Assembly (NCBI GenBank): GCA_013423385.1
Contig: BLZA01000046.1
Span: 73,571 to 125,524 of the forward strand
Reading direction: 5' to 3'
Length of the DNA stretch: 51,954 bases
Origin: Naganishia liquefaciens
Lineage: Eukaryota; Basidiomycota; Tremellomycetes; Filobasidiales; Filobasidiaceae
The notes under the pieces are model-generated. The model saw only the letters and a program-made list of their open reading frames with translations, was not told the DNA's origin and made no database searches. This document shows positions 33,404-46,301 of this stretch, piece by piece (the stretch's first letter is position 1; each line of letters begins with the position of its first letter). The translations under genes and the position numbers were made by a program.

Positions 33404-36400
33404 AGGGATAACACGACATTGAAGGGATAACACGACTGTTTGTGGTTGTGGCTTTGTTTCTGAGGAGAAGCCATACCTGCGTAGTGCAACCCATGGTGGC
33501 GTTCTTCACGGCTCCTTGAACAGAGAGCTCGACCGCGCTGCTTGTGATCTTGAGGAGTGGGTCGGCAGACTGGACGCACATTGCAATTCGAGACTCTACA
33601 ATTCGTTATACTATATGACTCGATGATACCTACCTAACCAGCCAGTTGCTGTTTCACCACGAACTTTGATGGATTGGCCTTCATGTTCACCACGCGGAGT
33701 TTGCGCGGCGCTAAGACGAACATATCACGACGGTCTCCTGGCTTGTAACTGAACATGAGCCTGGTGTCCGTGAGCCCTTCAGTCCACGATATCCTTCGTG
33801 CTCTTACAAATGCAGGCCACGTCAGCTCGATGAACACGTCCACCCATCCTGAGCGATAAGCATTTGACTGTAGCTCTTGTAGCTCTTACTAAGAGTGCAC
33901 CAGCAAAGCAGCCAGCCCTCAACCCAATATACTTGCAAGCGGCATATAGCAAGGCGCGGGTCAGGACGGAGATAGATTCTGTCCATCGTTATCCTATCAG
34001 GCGTAGTAATTCTTGTTCGAGAATGCGAACTCATCGAGTTCCTCCAAGACAGTGGTTCCAAGTTAAAAATGAGAAGGTCCGTGCACCGTGATGTAATTCA
34101 AGAGGACGCGACGCCTAATGACGGCAGACATTTCCAAAATTTGGCGGTCGACATCGACGACTGCCTCAGCATAGAAGGGAAACAGGGGCGAATCCTTCTT
34201 GGATGGCACAAGCCCTCAAAGTTTCACAAGCGGTGTTTCACCATGCTTGATATCTGGAGCTCTGATGGTGCAGTTCCATAAGAATGCTGTCGTCGCAAAC
34301 TGCAACTCAAGTATGTGCGCTCCAGTTATAAACACGGATCTACTGTGCCTATCCTGGCTTCTGGTACCGATGTTTAGAAAGTTGAACTTGCTCTTCTGAG
34401 TAATGCGCGTGAAGCAAGCGCTCATGCGTGGTCTAAGGACTGTTTGATTCGAAAGACAAGGTACTCCGTATTTCTCTGTCACCTATGTCAAGTCTGTGGA
34501 AAGGGCTTTTATCACAATCCACTTCTAGCAGTACTGTAGCAGCGCAAATATTTTCGAAATTTGAATCTGGTTTGGTCCCAAGCTAAGACATGGCGTACAG
34601 CCTGTATTTTATAAAGGAAATTATGAACTGTAGCTGTACTCGATTGCTTGAAAAGGATTAAAAGCAGCTGTGAATGGCTCACATCTTGATATACATTCTG
34701 TAAGACGATCAGGACGTGACGCTATCGCATCTTTCGGTTAGCCAAGTTCTTCACGATGCGACAGCAATATAGTAAGGCTTCTTCAATTTTCCTCTGTTCA
34801 CTCGTCCTTTCCCCTGTCCCATCTATTGCTTTACTACTGCTTCTATCTACTGACCTTTCTTACCAATCGGTCCATTGTAAGATGAGGAAAGAAAAGGGGC
34901 TGGGTTGAGGCTTTGGATCATGTTTCACAAACCTTAATCATCGCTTCCCGTCCTTTATTCTGCATTCATATTCAGAGGCATACACAGACACTATATGGCT
35001 ACAGTACTAATCGATTTTACCGCATCCTACATAATCAAGGAAGTATCATGGTTGTACAAGCCTGCTTTGATATCGCTTTGATATCGGTATACAATTCCTC
35101 CAAGGCAAAGAGGCGGTCCGGGGAATGAATCAGACATACATGACGCCGATCCCAAACAATTTCCGATGCTAAGCTACAAGGGTAGTCATGCGACCCACGC
35201 ATGTATCTCGTGGAACTACACTCGTCAACTTTAAAACAATACCGCGCGTGTAGGAGGCTTCCTCAAATATGCAGTTTGCGTCTTCGCATTGTAGCATTTT
35301 TTATCTTACCGTGGATGTTCGTTATTATCTGAACAGAGCAGTAGAAGTGAAATTGTCTTGTAAACAAAACGTTAGACTGTATTTGAATATGAAGGCTTGG
35401 TGAATGTATGATTCCTTTATCAATAGCTAGGCCGACAGAAGCTTTTATAGTCTATGTTCCCGTCCAAAATAATGATACAGGGGATGAGTTTAGCTGAGGA
35501 GGAGTAACTCCGGCGGCTGTGAGAGTGGACTAGGTTATCATGTATTGTTGTCGCCATGTAGTGGTCCAGGAGGTCTTCTGCCGTTAGCCAGCCCACACGG
35601 TGACTTTCCGCGGTTCCCTGACTACTTGTATTATTATCATTCATGAAGTTCTGTCAGGATCTGGTTCTTAGGCTTTCCCTGGCTGGCTGCCTTTTCTAGG
35701 AAGTTTCCAGAGCGTGGTATTTTACTGCACAAAGTACAACTCATTCAGAAATTCAAACATTTGTCTATTTCAGTAGAATAATGTGGAGGCTGAGCAAGGT
35801 ATTTGGCTGCTTCTAGCTTCCTATACGTCCCTCTCTTTTCGGATCATGTACCAGAATCTTATCATAGTTGATCTTTGGTCTGAGCGGGTACTTGCTTTGA
35901 TGCATCCCCATCATCAAACGCTGCGGACTGCGCATGACTCGATTCCACAATCCTGTCCTAAGTCTTGTGTATTTTTCGTCTGTTGGCTTTTATAAGTGTG
36001 TCAACTCAGCTATCCCAAGAAGAGGGAGAGATGGAAGATGATACCAACACTTTTAACCACGATATATCATTGGTAACCACGATTTGATCAGTGACCCTGT
36101 GTTTTTCACTGTGAATTTGGTGGTTACGGTAACCAACCAGCTAAGGAGTTTCTGGTTACGGTAGGCAACATTTTGTGGGGCTGTGGAAGAGTTTTGTTAG
36201 AGCTGTTCATATATGGCGTTTCAAAACTCTTTAGCTCTCCGTCCTCTGCTTGATAAAAAGGCGGAAGATACTCGATTACATCTCGTTTAGACACTTTGCG
36301 AAGGACGTCATGAAGGGCAGTGTGAGGAATATATCTAGGCTTCTGTCGATTGCACTTTCCGCTTTGCTGACAATACGATATCATCTATCTCACGTCTGCT

Positions 36401-37635
36401 GCAGCATCTGTAATCTATTTTGTTGCTAGCAAAATCACAACAATGCTGAAGCATCTAGGGCTTGATCTGATTTACTCCCAGTAAGACATGTCATACAGCT
36501 TGCATATTCGCAAGGAAAGTTGCAAGCTATATGCAGGCTGCGATACTTAATCATGCATATATGAGCAGTACAAATCGTCCGAATGTTAATGAGATATGCT
36601 CTTGGCTAAAGCCGTCATAGAAAATTTGGCGGACCTCCCTTTCCGTGATATGTTTAAAAGCGAGATGGGACTAGTTCCTGCATTTCCGCCTCGTTAGCTT
36701 GGTTACTTCGTACACTATTCACCACTGCTGCTTTAAAGCTCTCTGCACGTATCTTTACCCCGGCCCAGGATGAGAAGAGAAAAGAGTATCGATTGAAGAT
36801 AGCGTTTGCTGCGCTAACGATATTGCTGGCCGACTGCGCATGTCAACCGACGCGAAAGTCATGAAGTTTATCCAGCTTACACCGCGAGATTATCAAGCAC
36901 TTCGAGATATAATTGAGAAGACGTCTTCAAAGCGCTCCTTTTTGTCATCCGAATGTAACCGGGCTAGCATTGGCTATCAGTCGATGGCTATCATTTGTTT
37001 GAAATCTTGCATCGATATTTCACTATGCGAGGAAGCACAATAGGGGCCAAGTGGAGAAAACAATAACGCCTACACATAGTCCGTCTCGCCGTCGTCAGAG
37101 ACGACTCGTCCGCCATCCGATGGTTGCAATGGCATAAGACAAAACTTGGTAGCAGTGATTTGTACCATGGTATTTGCTCCAGCGTGACCGTTACCTCTAC
37201 CGAGTCATCTCCTTCATCAATGGGGATGTTGCGAAGTCGCTAACTTGCATAATTGGTCAACGGCGACTGCCGTAGAGGCAAACGTTCATGCGGGCACTTT
37301 GACACAATACTTCGGTCCCTCTCGGTCCCGCATAACCGCTTTGATTGCAGGAAGGTAGGAGATGACGGGCGACATTAGCGATCGCACATAGGTTTGAGCA
37401 GTTTGTCGATACTTGTCGATATCTATCAAACGCCTTTTCGGTCTGGAAGTGATAGCTATCAAATATGCTACGGATTACGCTTACGGCTGACTTCATTAAA
37501 CTTGTATGCTATAACCATTGGCATGGAGAGAGCAGTGGTATGGCGCAGTCGTCTTGGGGTGTACCGGGCGATCTGCTGCGATCTGCCCTGCAGTGTTCAA
37601 GTGTTCCGAGGATTGGGTCACGTTCACTCCGGAGC
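33404..37635. other. Gene-poor stretch, no confident gene
   Basis: About 4.2 kb of AT-richer, stop-rich sequence. Coding-looking pieces without partners are 33634-33843 (-), ending FVVKQQLAG, 34216-34482 (-) and 36124-36384 (-), which has PRYIPHTALHDVLRKVSKRD. None shows a nameable domain or a convincing exon chain. A short inverted word GGTTACGGTAACC occurs near 36122-36134. Old repeat remains are likely. Confidence 0.5.
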
Positions 37636-37738
37636 TTCCCAAGGCACCGAAGCTACGACGACGGCGCAAGTGAAGCGAGGCGCGGTTCTGGTGCAGTCCG
37701 GAACAGCATGGGAACATTACCGCTGTCCTGCAGAATGA
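37636..37738 (+). pseudogene. ArsH fragment
   Basis: About 100 bp closely matching ArsH exon 2 (27329-27432), including an identical run of about 25 bases encoding the SPEQHGN region. Small indels break the frame, and none of the rest of ArsH is nearby. It is a leftover of an ArsH duplication or rearrangement, in the same orientation as the intact gene 10 kb away. Confidence 0.8.
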
Positions 37739-38084
37739 GCATACACTCCCATGGGTCCCAGGCAAACGACAAGGAAGAAGACAAACGAAAGTAGGGAGGT
37801 GCAATGAGTAGCGATCAGAAGAATTACCTTGATCTGACTTGCCATTAGAAGTTCATCATAGATTCATATCCCAGCGCATCGTGCTTCCCAGAGGACATAC
37901 TGTTTCTTCCTTCTCCAAGACGAAACTTCTTGCCATTCGGATACGATCAGAGTTGGTACAGCTAGTGGCTGATGGCTAACATCTTCTTGAGGTATTTCCT
38001 GCCAACATTTACTAGAAACAACTTGTCCACCATCGCATAGTTGTAGTGGTGGTGGTGGTATGCTACTAGCTAAGTCCCAATGAC

Positions 38085-39260
38085 TACGTCATGGTATTCC
38101 CCGAACATGTCTGGTTCGGATCAAATACCTTGATCCGGATGCAATCGTTTCTCGGGGAAGTTGCCAACCGCCGTACGTATTCTACCCTACACCTGGAGAG
38201 TCCCTTGTCTGATGGCAAACCCGAGTATTCAGCAGGGGAGTTTCAAGAAACGGATATAATGCAGACAAGTAGGTCGGTTGTGCCTCTCTCCCTCCCTGTA
38301 CTTATCTGTTTATTTGCAATCTTTTGCTCCCGCGAAGGGCGCGTTTTGGCCATTAAACGCGTAACGCGTGTCGTCTGTCGATCGATATTGCCTTATTCAC
38401 CCAGGTTGCGTTCGCATCTTTGTTATCATCTTCCTACTTCTTCCAACTCAGACAGAACGCTTGACACGCTGGCCTTCGGGAAAACAACGCAACGACTCCT
38501 CAATGACGTTCGGCGGGGCACGAATCCCGTACATCAGCCTTCGCGCGAGAACTCCAAGCCACCGAGTTCATCAAGAAAACTCTGGTCGACAAGGGTATCG
38601 ACCTGGAACGTCTTCGACAGGGTGATGTAGGGTACATCTCTGAATCTTGGTAGCCTGCCGTAAAGCTGGGAAGCACCCAGCTCGATATCGAAAGCCGGAA
38701 CGATGACCGACAAGTTCAACCAGACGGTCCGTGACATCATCGTCGATCTGTCCCAAGATACCGGACTACCTTTCCGTATCGAGCATTGGAATGTTAGAGG
38801 CCAATATAGAAGCCTAGGTCTTTTCGCTGCAAAGTCCACCAAACACAGCGCCATCGCCAAAGCCAGTCAAGAAGAACGAGGTAATGCCGAACTCCTATGG
38901 TCGACGACGACGGGCAAGCGACATGATTGCGTATTCGAGTCAGAGTGGTCTGAAGACTCGGCAGCTGCCCGATCCACAGGCTGGTGGTGGAAGAAGCATT
39001 TCGTGAATGAAGACAGACACCATACGACAAACGAAAGAATTTGGCTCAAGGCACGATTCGCCATCCGGGGTCGCTTGATGTTCGCCAATCACAAGCCGAC
39101 GCATCCTTTCACTATTCACAGCTCGCACGGCACTCCCCTCGGCACCATACCGCTCGCGTTAACGAGGAAGGTTAGCTATCGTCCCAAGGTCCAGACAAGG
39201 TAATAAATGAAGGACAACAAATCTGGATTTAATATGAGGCAGGAGTCAACTTAGGGTGAA
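38085..39260 (+). pseudogene. SET-like gene, copy 3, degenerate
   Basis: Third copy of the SET-like gene with its upstream ACGCGT pair (38357-38369). It keeps the N-terminal text lost from copy 2 (VRRGTNPVHQPSR), but the frame shifts several times, and the final YYGEG region is lost to a stop. The middle 166 residues (38703-39203) remain open and about 85-90% like copy 1. Unlike copies 1 and 2 it is not followed by gene G. It appears to be the oldest or least constrained copy. Confidence 0.6.
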
Positions 39261-40734
39261 ACAGAATAACGCGTATGGTGTCGACTTTGAATGCGGGCAT
39301 CCCGACTTTGGATGTAGGATCGCTCAGGTGGAACTGAGGACCCGTCTAGTGTTCTTGACAGGGTAGTATTTCCTATGATGGTCTTGTCATGAAGAGAGGA
39401 AAATACGGAAGTAATGTGTTTCCCCTCATCAGGTTCGCTGCCGATCTTCCTAACTCAATAATGCCAGCTCCACAGGATGCTGCGCCCTGGATCGTCTCCT
39501 TTTGCCGCACAGATGATATCACACCTTTCGGCCAAGGCGAACAACGCAGGACTGCAATCCGCCCCGAGAAGTCTGATATGGCTCCGCTTCTGGTACCCGA
39601 CCTCGCCAGACACCGAGCGCACTGTCCAGACCCTATTTGGGTCAGTCGCATCTTTATATTTGACGTGAGAAACGGAGTAAGTCTAGAGGAATTTATCATG
39701 ACGCGGGGGAATAGGGTGGTCGAGGGAAGTCAGTCACAATCAAAAAGGAAGGACGGCCGAGCGGAACGCTGCAAGATGTAAGCGCAGACGGTATAAGCGC
39801 AGGAGATCTGCATAGCGGAGATGGGGTACAGCCTGCAGGAGGTTAATAGGAGGATTCCCGACATAATCTCAAGACTCTGAGCCAATCCAGCTCTTGCTCC
39901 TCCGTTACACCGGATTGCACGTTATGCCCTTTGCCTCGAGTGGAGTGACGAAAGCTTCGGCAAGGGTTCTGAGGAAGTGTCGGAATTAGCGTGGAAGCCT
40001 TCCCTACCGGCAGTCTTCTTTTTAAGATTCACTAGCTACTCGACAGCTGGTGCTACCCTGTAAGCCATAGGGTCTATCGGCGAAGCTTTCCCATGCATCG
40101 AGATTTGATGGGGATGCTTTCCGGTGCATGGGATTTTATTTCAAAGCGGTCAAAAGCAGTTTGTCTATTGCACATAATACCGTGTGCCTGCTGTTTTCGT
40201 ACTTATGCTTCCCGATAGATGCTAGTGCACTGAAGGCGGAGGGTACGAGTTGGCTTTGCTAAGATCGTGCACGGGTCTTCCTACGGGATATTCTGGGATT
40301 ATTAGCTCACACCACGCACATCATCATATTCCGGGATACAGATTGGACGCTGGGTACCGTGACCTGCGCTTTCCTGCCTGTGAAAGAACAATTCAGGCGC
40401 TCGCACCCATGAATCTCGAGCAGAAGATGAGGACGAAGATCCGAGAGACACCCCTCAGACTTTCGGGAAAGGAGCCCTAGAAACGGATATAAACAAGTGG
40501 AGGAATCGTGATCGGGCAATCATTCAAATGCCCACCCGAAACCTGTTGAGTACGTCTGGAATATTGTGATTTACATTAATCAATTGTGGAATGGTGCGCA
40601 TTAGCATCCAGGGAACAAGAAAGGACAGCTGTATCGGTATCGAAATTCAGGGCATATTATGTGTGAACGCGGAGAAGCGGCTGAGCACGCGATTTGAACA
40701 TTGCCGGAAGAGCTCAGCCCCAGGCTTTGTCCCG
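39261..40734. other. No gene recognised
   Basis: Frames at 39389-39781 (+) and 39373-39699 (-) overlap antiparallel and have no motif. The interval includes repeat E copy 2. I see nothing else. Confidence 0.5.
40180..40390 (+). repeat. Diverged repeat E, copy 2
   Basis: Partner of 17440-17650 in the same orientation. The best-conserved part is around AGCTCACACC and the GACGCTGGGTACCGTGACCTG stretch near 40305-40370. Confidence 0.45.
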
Positions 40735-41200
40735 TTGTCCCGTTGACTCGTGTTGGTTAGTTGTATTGCCGAGATACGGCTTGCGTGGTATTAGCCATGA
40801 ATCTAGAACGTTGATGTAACTGGTTCCGTATTATGGTGCTTCCACCTCTCAAACCATTCTCAAGAGACTTTCCCCGATGAACGGAATGATTTGTAATTAG
40901 CTCGTCCGCTCGTGAAAATGCATAGCCATTCAGTATACGCACTTATAGTCTCGTTTATATACTGCCATAAGATGTTAGATACTCTTCAATATCGGATTAA
41001 GTAAATCTACCTCGGTAAAACAAGTATGGACTTGCTGTACCTTTGTGTCTAAAGTGTAGTATCTTCAATCCCGAAGGAAAATTCTTTAAAAGAATCCATC
41101 CGGACAGCGAGATCCGTTCAACCTTTCATGGTTCTCGGTCGCCCCAACCCGTTTGCGCTTGATAAGGTCTTCGTCTTCCTTAACATCTTCTTGTTTACGC
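40735..41200 (+). repeat. Dispersed repeat D, copy c
   Basis: Third copy of the AT-rich repeat, opening with GTTGACTCGTGTTGG as in copies b and d. It is more diverged after about 41000. It is not next to a kinase copy. Confidence 0.6.
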
Positions 41201-41614
41201 CTTCATACATGGCTGGAGCTCGATTTCAGTCGTCTAACCGAAGTAACAATTTGTGATTTGGGACCTCGCGGCAAACAACCTTCCTCCCGGTTCTACAAAG
41301 TGGTACGTAGTGCTCACCTGACTTGATGACTGCCAATCGAAGATGCACTTGTTGAGCCAACGGATCCTCACTTGAAGTGAAGTCAAAAAGGAAAGAAACA
41401 TCGTACATCGATCTAATTTGCGTGTGTCACTAGACTAGAAACGGCTACAAATATCAACCAAGAAGGCTTGCGTTGATGCTAATTTCCTACTGAAGGCAGA
41501 GCCATCTGCGACTGCAGAAGTCTATAGAGAGTATCTTACAGGTCACAGCTGAACGACTGTTGTTCAAGTGTTGCGTATATGATGGCTTCAGCATGCGCTG
41601 ACAAGAAGGGGCGA

Positions 41615-44600
41615 TCAAACGAGAAATTTGTATTGCCAAGTCAAGTTAACACCGAAGGCAATAGCCACGACAGGGAGCACGCTGACTACCTCTCCCAAGC
41701 CAGCGTATGCGGGTGGGATCCTGACCTTGACGAAGGCACCGGAAGCCAGCAGGAGGGCAAAGATGTTGTAGGTAATCGACCATGCAAGTCCAATGATGAC
41801 ATGGAACCTGCTGAGCTGCGCGAGTCGAAGGGCAGACAAAATACTGGTTTGAATGTCGTTGGCAAAGATAACCGCTCCCGCTGCTCCTTTGGCCGCTTCA
41901 GTTCCACCAGAGATTGCAAATGCCGCATCAGCCTGAGCGAGTGCGGGTGAATCGTTGCTGCCGTCGCCGATGTAGCAGACTTTCCTGCCTTGCTGTTGAA
42001 GCCGACAAATGGCCTGCAACTTCTGAGTGGGCGACTGCTGTGCATACGCTTTATCGGACGGAATACCGAGTTGACGAGAAAGTTCTGAAACGGGACCAGG
42101 AAGATCGCCACTGAGAACGATGACATCCTTTCCCATGTTTTGCAATTGTCGCACTAGATCGAAAGCTTCGGTTCGGGGTTGATCTTGAAGTGCAAAGTAG
42201 GCGATCAAAGTGCCGCCCAGAGTGACGTAAAACATCGTGTACCCAGCAAGTTGACCCAGCGCTTCTCGCTTCCGTTCCACAACCTCACCGCTTTCGTCAA
42301 CAAAGCTTTTACTACCGCCGCGCAACTCGAATCCTTGATACGTGGCCTGCATACCTTGACCGGGAACATTTTCAACTTCGAGTCCTAGATGCGTAATCTT
42401 GGACGATTCCTGGTTGACAAGCCATTCCGAGACAGCTTTTGCGACGGGATGAGGTTGGTTTTGCACAAGAGCTGCGATTAGGTTAAGAGCTCTGTCGACA
42501 AGGAAGGAATCGACGACAGCAAGTTGCCCTTGGGTAAGCGTTCCTGTTTTATCGAAGGCGACGACGTCGACGTGGCGAGATGCCCACAAGCTTTCGTTTG
42601 AGCGGAATACGACGCCGTTTCGTAGTCCGATTTGCATGACGACAGCAGTAACGAGGGGAATCTATGTGACGAAAAGCCAACAGCGATGAGTGAGAATAGA
42701 CATCAACAATAAAGAATTTACCACGAGAACATACCACAAGCACCAACGCACAAGGGCAAGCCACCACCAGAACCGCAATAAAGTACGTCAAACCCGAGAC
42801 GGCAGAATCTTGCGGAGATTCCTTCCTGACAAAGCGGCCAACCACGGACCAGGCGATGAAGGCGATACACGCACTAACGACTGATACGGGCAGAATAACA
42901 GCTGCGGTCCTATCCGCCAAGTCCTGGACCGACGAACGGCTCTGCTGAGCATCCGAAACCAAGTTTTGCAGTCGTGACAAAAAGTTTTCGTGCACCAGTC
43001 GAGTGACTTGAAAGTCGAGTTCGGGACCGACGACGATACTACCGGCGATCAAGTTGTTACCGACTCGTTTGGGTACCGGCACGCTTTCGCCCGATGCAGA
43101 TGATTCGTCTGCCCATGATTCGCCCTTGACGACGATGCCGTCAGTCCCGACCGCTTCATCTTTGTGCACGCGGATGATGTCGCCGTACTGCAAGAGTCGA
43201 ATATCCACCGGTTCGGTGGTCCCATCCACTTGAACAAGGATGGCCTGATCGATTTGTAGGTTTTGCAAAGCACGGATCGCAGAACCCGAAGACTTTCTGG
43301 CGAAAGCTTGAACAGCATGTCCAACCAGCACAAGGGTAAGAAGCAGCGCAGGTGTCTCGAAAAACGGTTCGCCAAACTCGATGCCGCCCAGTTGAAAACC
43401 ATAGGCGCAAAAGGAATAGACGTATGCAACGATTGTGCTAACGCTAACAAGGAGCGAAGTATCGACTTGCCGAAGATAGAGAATGGATCGTACCGAGGAC
43501 GCAAAGATGGATTGACAGAGAAGCATGATGATCGAGGTGATTCCGAGGGAAAGACCGTTGTAGATGTTTCGCTTCCGATGGTCGAGATCGGCCCAAGCAA
43601 AGACAAGGACTGGTACCACACAGATTGAAGAAGCGATTGATTTGATGCAAGCTCGGACGAGATCCTGCTGGACGCCGTCGGACAGATCCATCGCTTCACG
43701 CCAGGGCAACAAGCTGGGCTGGTACTCTTTGAGCAAGTCGATTGCTGATCGAGGATCCATGGTGAAAGACAGGATACAATATCCCTTGTTCTTGGTCATG
43801 GTGATACCGTTCGCCTCCAATGCCTCGGGGTCTGGCTTAACGCCAAACTTGACGGGAAACGAATGAACCTTCTTTCCATCATCTTTGGCAGAACCGAAAG
43901 CCGTTGAAGGAGTGATTTCGAACCCAGTTGCCCGAGCGATATATCTCGAGATTGCTTCAGGACCGATAAGTTCCGGGTCGTAGAGTAGTGTAACTTTGGC
44001 TGCAAAGTAGTCGAAGTTGGATTGATGGACCGAGCTCAGCATCGACAGGGCACGATTTACTTTGCCGGTACAAGAGGCACAATCCATACCTTTAACCTGG
44101 AGGCAAAGGGTTCGTAAAGACGCCGGAGAAGGCGTATTCGCCTTCCCGTCAAGTCCTTTTTCGGTGCTCGCTTCACCCTTGGCGCTCGAACCATCTTTAG
44201 ACTTCTCGCAGTATTTCTTCGTTTCGATTGAGCAGGACGCAGATGCAGACGTTGCTTTGATTATTTCCGCCGTTCTATTAACGGTGGTGGCTCCGGATTG
44301 CATTTTTAGCAAAGGCGTAAAACAGCAGCTCTTCTGAGCGCAAAATTGTTCGAAAAGTTGACAGCAGTATCGCAAGATGCGGTCGGTGTCGGCCGAAATC
44401 ATGGGAGAGAGTCGGGCAACGAATGGATTGTACCTCGATCCTGCGGGAAACAGGCAAATCGTAAGGGCATGTAACTATGCAAAGCACAGTAGGACCACGG
44501 ACTCACTATCACCGGTGAGCAAAAGAGGTAGACAACAAGAACAGATAGGTTCTATACTCGTGATAAAGATGTATATCAATAATCGGATGAATGCGCAAAG

Positions 44601-45856
44601 GCTGATCAAGACATGCTCACCTGCCTTTCGATCCTCATCACCCGCATCACCCCCTGTATCAGTTGTATAATCCTTCTCATTGTCACAGCAGGAGAGCTTG
44701 GCGTTGATGACACTGTTATCATCACTACAGCCAACCGCTTTGGCAAGATCAGCATCTGCCTCCTTCTCGATGTGAGAGTCGGACCTTGAAACAGCAGCTG
44801 TATCGCTGGTGATAACCATCGAAGGCTTGGAATGTTGCTTTGAGCGACAGTCGACATTGACGGGGGCGACTTCGAAACCGATAGCGAATTGACTGTCTTC
44901 CTTGCTGCAAGAGCCTTCTTTCGCAGCTCCAGTATCTGGCTTCGAAGGTGCGCAGTCTTGATTCTTCGCGCAACAGTTGGTCTTGACATGAGATGTGCCG
45001 TCGACAATTGTTGCAGGTTTCGGACCCTTGACCGAACATCGGGCGGATTCGGTAGACGATTCGGTAGCAGATGTGATTGCTCTATGAGTCTTCGTAAGGC
45101 CACAGCTGGGTTGAACAGGGGCAAATTTCGCGGTGGAGGCCTTCGAGAAACATTCTGAAGTGATATCCGTAGCAGGCCTTTGGGTCAAACAGATTCCAGA
45201 AGAATCAATGCGTTTGCCGCAGACGGAGACTTTGTCTTTGTCGCAATTGCAAATAAGGCGTTCCGAACCGGCAATATCGTTGATAGCTTGGCACCAGTCG
45301 ATTCTGGTGGACGCTGAAGTCTTGTTGCCGGGACTGGCTTTGCTGTTGGAAGATTGGTCGACTGTGTTTGCATTGAAAAGAGAACCGCTTTCTCCAGCTT
45401 GCCCGTCGCAATTGAGCTTTCCTCCCTTATCCGAGCAACGTCGGGACATATTCAGTTCAGATATAGCTTCAGGCTTTATTAACAGACCTAGCAAGAGAAG
45501 GAGGAAAAGAGTAAGTGATTAGGTCATTGGATGTGAGATCGCGCGCAGGTATGCATACCTGGAACGGGGTCTTTTGGTTCTTCAGACCGAATAGAGTCCA
45601 ACTTCTTAGTGCAGCACCCGGTTTTGGCAGGAGCTACAGGAGGTGCACATGTAATATCGAATGGATGGGCGTCCGAGGTCTTTTTCAAGAGTTCAGGCAC
45701 TGGCATACTGGTCTTCGAGGAACAGCACGAGGTGGATTCGACGGCGATCGACGAGCTGTCTGTAAATAACGGACCGCAGAGATTTTTTTGACGGCGGCAG
45801 GTTTGACAAGCGGAGGTGTCGTCTGTGTGCGATGTATAGAACTGATCGTCTGTCAT
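41615..45856 (-). CDS. PCA1/CRP1-type P1B metal ATPase, Cys-rich N-terminus
   Basis: Four exons, 45856-45559, 45487-44621, 44440-42735 and 42661-41615, close in frame to 1305 residues. Family members (yeast Pca1, Candida Crp1, Aspergillus CrpA) export copper or cadmium at the plasma membrane. The first 480 or so residues are hydrophilic and rich in Cys pairs (STSCCSSK, TGCCTKK, TNCCAKNQDC, LSCCDNEKD, RYCCQ, KSCC). One HMA domain follows (MDCASC, 507-512). The core has SGESVPVPK, CPC (950-952), DKTGT (Asp994), HPVAKA and GDGSNDSPAL. The C-terminal membrane pair reads SITYNIFALLLASGAF and AGLGEVVSVLPVVAIAFG, the AGLGE..SVLP form typical of Pca1/Crp1 rather than Ccc2. It is divergent from the PQ-loop gene. 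Cu versus Cd selectivity cannot be read from sequence. Confidence 0.93.
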
Positions 45857-45909
45857 GCTTATAAATGCTAAGGTGGAATACTACGAAGACGTTGTTTGAG
45901 CCTATCCCC

Positions 45910-45919
45910 GCATTTTTGC
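45910..45919 (+). promoter_or_regulatory. GCATTTTTGC, near-match to the copper-module motif
   Basis: One mismatch to the GCATTTTCGC core found four times upstream of the other ATPase and the oxidase, here 54 bp upstream of the PCA1-like start. The short length makes chance plausible. Confidence 0.35.
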
Positions 45920-46301
45920 CTTATTTGCGCCAAGCAAGACTCAACATCATGCGGTTACAGATCGATGTAAAACGATCTCGCACGTTCGCTTGGCAGTAGT
46001 ATAAGTGCGATCCGCGGATCGCCGGTCATTCACGGAGATAATCACAAAGGGGATTATAGTTCAGATAAGCGCGTCTCCCTTTTCAGGTCAAACGAAAAAG
46101 CGAGAGGACCAACAGAAGCGCAAGGATTGCAGGCGCATTCGGCTTTGTGAAGGATGAAAGTTTGGGGGTTCGGCTCGGATTCGGAAGCGGCAGAACCCCC
46201 AAAGTTGATCGAGCCACACTTGCATAGCATTCGAGAGAGGTAGTTATCAAGCAGGTCGATCCTATTGCGTAGTTGGCTCCCATCTCCGGCTTCAGTCTAG
46301 T

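Noticed and set aside
33634-33843. Minus frame ending FVVKQQLAG downstream of the CmcJ-like gene
   Set aside because: Possibly a last exon, but upstream pieces do not join in frame and no family is recognisable.
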